Position numbers and translations under genes: made by a program. Positions 62,720 to 64,000 of a DNA stretch of 64,000 nucleotides are shown in pieces. Positions within the stretch are counted from its first letter, which is position 1. Every line of letters starts with the position of its first letter. Below the pieces are notes generated by a model that saw only the letters and a list, made by a program, of their open reading frames with translations, was not told the origin of the DNA and made no database searches. Source of the stretch: JAGRGG01 sp965217265 (lineage in GTDB: Bacteria; Pseudomonadota; Alphaproteobacteria; Geminicoccales; Geminicoccaceae). The DNA lies in contig CBDCHP010000018.1 in NCBI GenBank assembly GCA_965217265.1, positions 930,001 through 994,000 on the forward strand. The letters run 5' to 3'.

Positions 62720-63295
62720 TCAGCCGCGGTTGGTGACGGCCGCACGAATGTTGACCGAGCGCAGAAAGCCCAAGGTGTAGTCTACCCCGGACCAAGCGGT
62801 GAACAGGGTGGCGAGCAGCAAGAGGCCGAAGACCACGTCCTCGACCACGGCGCCGGGGGCGAGGCCGAAGACGAGGAACAGGACGACCGTCGCGATCTGG
62901 GCGATGCCCTGCACGATCGCCTTCGCCTTGCCGCTCGTCCGCGCCGCCATGGTGATGCCGTGCTGCTGGGCGAAGATGCGCAAGTACGAGACCAGGATGT
63001 CGCGGCTGACGATGATCGCCACCATCCACATCGGCATCCAGCCGGTGTCGAGGAAGGCGAGGAAGACCATGGCGCGATAGAGGCTGTCGGCGAGCGGGTC
63101 GACGATCTTGCCGAAGCTCGACGTCGCGGCGAAGCGCCGCGCCAAGTGTCCGTCGAGCAGATCGGAGCACTCGGCGAGCAGCATGACGAGGAGCGTCGCG
63201 GCAAGCGCCCAGGGTTGGTGCTGCGATAGAAACAGGATGACGAGCGGGCCGGCGAAGATCCGGCCGAGGCTGAGAAGATTGGGCAAGGTGCGCAT
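62720..63295 (-). CDS. CDP-alcohol phosphatidyltransferase (PgsA-like)
   Basis: This 191-residue membrane enzyme has the full CDP-alcohol motif D-x2-DG-x2-AR-x8-G-x3-D-x3-D in CSDLLDGHLARRFAATSSFG and KIVDPLAD. It transfers a phosphatidyl group from CDP-diacylglycerol to an alcohol, most often glycerol 3-phosphate. Starting MRTLPNLLSLGRIFAGPLVI is typical of phosphatidylglycerophosphate synthase, but the acceptor cannot be fixed. It lies 97 bases upstream of DUF2062 on the same strand. Confidence 0.9.
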   Translation of the reverse strand: MRTLPNLLSLGRIFAGPLVILFLSQHQPWALAATLLVMLLAECSDLLDGHLARRFAATSSFGKIVDPLADSLYRAMVFLAFLDTGWMPMWMVAIIVSRDILVSYLRIFAQQHGITMAARTSGKAKAIVQGIAQIATVVLFLVFGLAPGAVVEDVVFGLLLLATLFTAWSGVDYTLGFLRSVNIRAAVTNRG

Positions 63296-63731
63296 CGAGC
63301 GGGCGGCCTATGCTAGCGGTCTCGTGGCCGCGCCGCGGGCCGGCACGCCGTAGTGGCTGCCGCCTTGGCCCGCGCGACCGCCCCCCGTATGTATGAAACC
63401 ACGCGGGGCCAAGCAAGGGCGACGGTGTCGCGGCGTGACTTTCGTTCGCCGAATAGGCGTTCAACCCACGCAGACATTCGCGTGGACGTGGGTGCGAACT
63501 TCCTCGTACGCGACGCTCGGCCTCGCGGTCGCGGTGGGGGTCATCGAGCCGAGAGGTGAGGCTGGTGCGGCGGTACCGGCGCCCCCAGGCACCGTTGTCG
63601 CCGCTTGAGCGCTACCCGAGTGCGCAGATGGGCCGATATCCCCGTCTTGCGGCCGACACGCGACGGACGCAAGCTTAGATCATCGGGCATAATTGCCCCA
63701 ATCGGGCAACGGGCGGGGATAGGGAGAAACG
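63296..63731. other. Intergenic region without a recognised gene
   Basis: The 436 bases between the divergent phosphatidyltransferase and the partial lipoprotein gene contain short frames on both strands with no family features. The start of the right-hand gene has a clear ribosome site (AGGGAGAAAC), so part of this region is its promoter. Confidence 0.4.
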
Positions 63732-64000
63732 ATGTTGAGCACGCGATTGGGCGGATCGTCGAAGTGGGCGGCGGCCTTCATCGTCGTCGCCGGCTGCGGC
63801 GGGGGCGACGACGGCTTCGACAGTCGTCCCGGCTTCGGGCCGGGCGGCGACGTCACCTTGAGCGAGGCCGTCCAATTCGACCGGGGCACCGACGCGCAAC
63901 GGCAGGAAACGCTGCTGGGCGACGAGGCCGAGGTCGACTTCGCGTCGAGCGCCTTCGACATCCGCGTCCGGGTCGATCGCGGATCGAACCAGACGTTCGA
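63732..64000 (+). CDS. Putative lipoprotein, 3'-truncated by window edge
   Basis: From the ATG at 63732, after AGGGAGAAAC, 89 codons are seen before the window ends. The N-terminus (LGGSSKWAAAFIVVAGCGGG) is a lipoprotein signal with lipobox VAGC. The mature part is acidic and Gly-rich (DDGFDSRPGFGPGGDV) and then EAVQFDRGTDAQRQETLLG. I do not recognise the family. Confidence 0.6.
   Translation, partial: MLSTRLGGSSKWAAAFIVVAGCGGGDDGFDSRPGFGPGGDVTLSEAVQFDRGTDAQRQETLLGDEAEVDFASSAFDIRVRVDRGSNQTF

Noticed and set aside
63353..63608. Two short overlapping plus-strand frames
   Set aside because: No ribosome site or recognisable sequence; likely chance frames in high-GC DNA.

Overview
The window is high-GC DNA (roughly two thirds G+C by eye) from a chromosome, most likely of an alphaproteobacterium. 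The evidence is gene order and family type: ribF-ileS-lspA-DUF3035-M16-M16-mutL, yqeY-dnaG-rpoD-tRNA-Ile2-fdxA, carA-carB-greA, a three-subunit transhydrogenase, and a Caulobacter-like sphingolipid operon. I do not place it below class level.

Layout. 1-950: an IS1-family transposase cut by the window edge, abutting the 3' remnant of a DNA methylase. 1072-4249: a zinc alcohol/formaldehyde dehydrogenase and a chemoreceptor. 4391-18602: a catabolic locus with a LacI regulator, an RraA-type aldolase, a complete carbohydrate ABC importer, an alpha/beta hydrolase, an SDR, a HpsN/HisD-type dehydrogenase, a core-MetE-like zinc methyltransferase, a bicupin and two paralogous tandem SnoaL-fold proteins. 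18609-21878: a RadC-like protein, a CinA-type protein, tRNA-Leu and an orphan polyamine-binding protein. 22042-32436: greA, carB, carA, yqeY, dnaG, rpoD, tRNA-Ile2 and fdxA. 32603-43790: mutL, two M16 proteins, lspA, ileS, ribF, a methyltransferase and gloB. 43797-46734: a small AT-rich island with IS1595 and antitoxin remnants and a three-gene operon containing a TIGR04255 protein. 46735-50729: pntB, pntAB, pntAA and a flavoprotein. 51311-55480: a sphingolipid operon (acyl-AMP ligase, CerR-like reductase, ACP, Spt). 55622-59863: ada, a Gfo/Idh oxidoreductase, an HpcH/HpaI aldolase and a 2-hydroxyacid dehydrogenase. 59995-61785: blh and a microbial rhodopsin with an in-frame TAG. 62131-64000: DUF2062, a CDP-alcohol phosphatidyltransferase and a partial lipoprotein.

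The most unusual pattern is a family of eight dispersed palindromic elements, each about 130-165 bp, at 16207, 21879, 25853, 31964, 42053, 55479, 56729 and 59862. Their outer ends read (T)GAACGCTTCGCG and in most cases form the stop codon of the adjoining gene. Other candidates are the uncharacterised catabolic locus, the AT-rich TIGR04255 operon, and the rhodopsin interrupted by one amber codon beside an intact blh.
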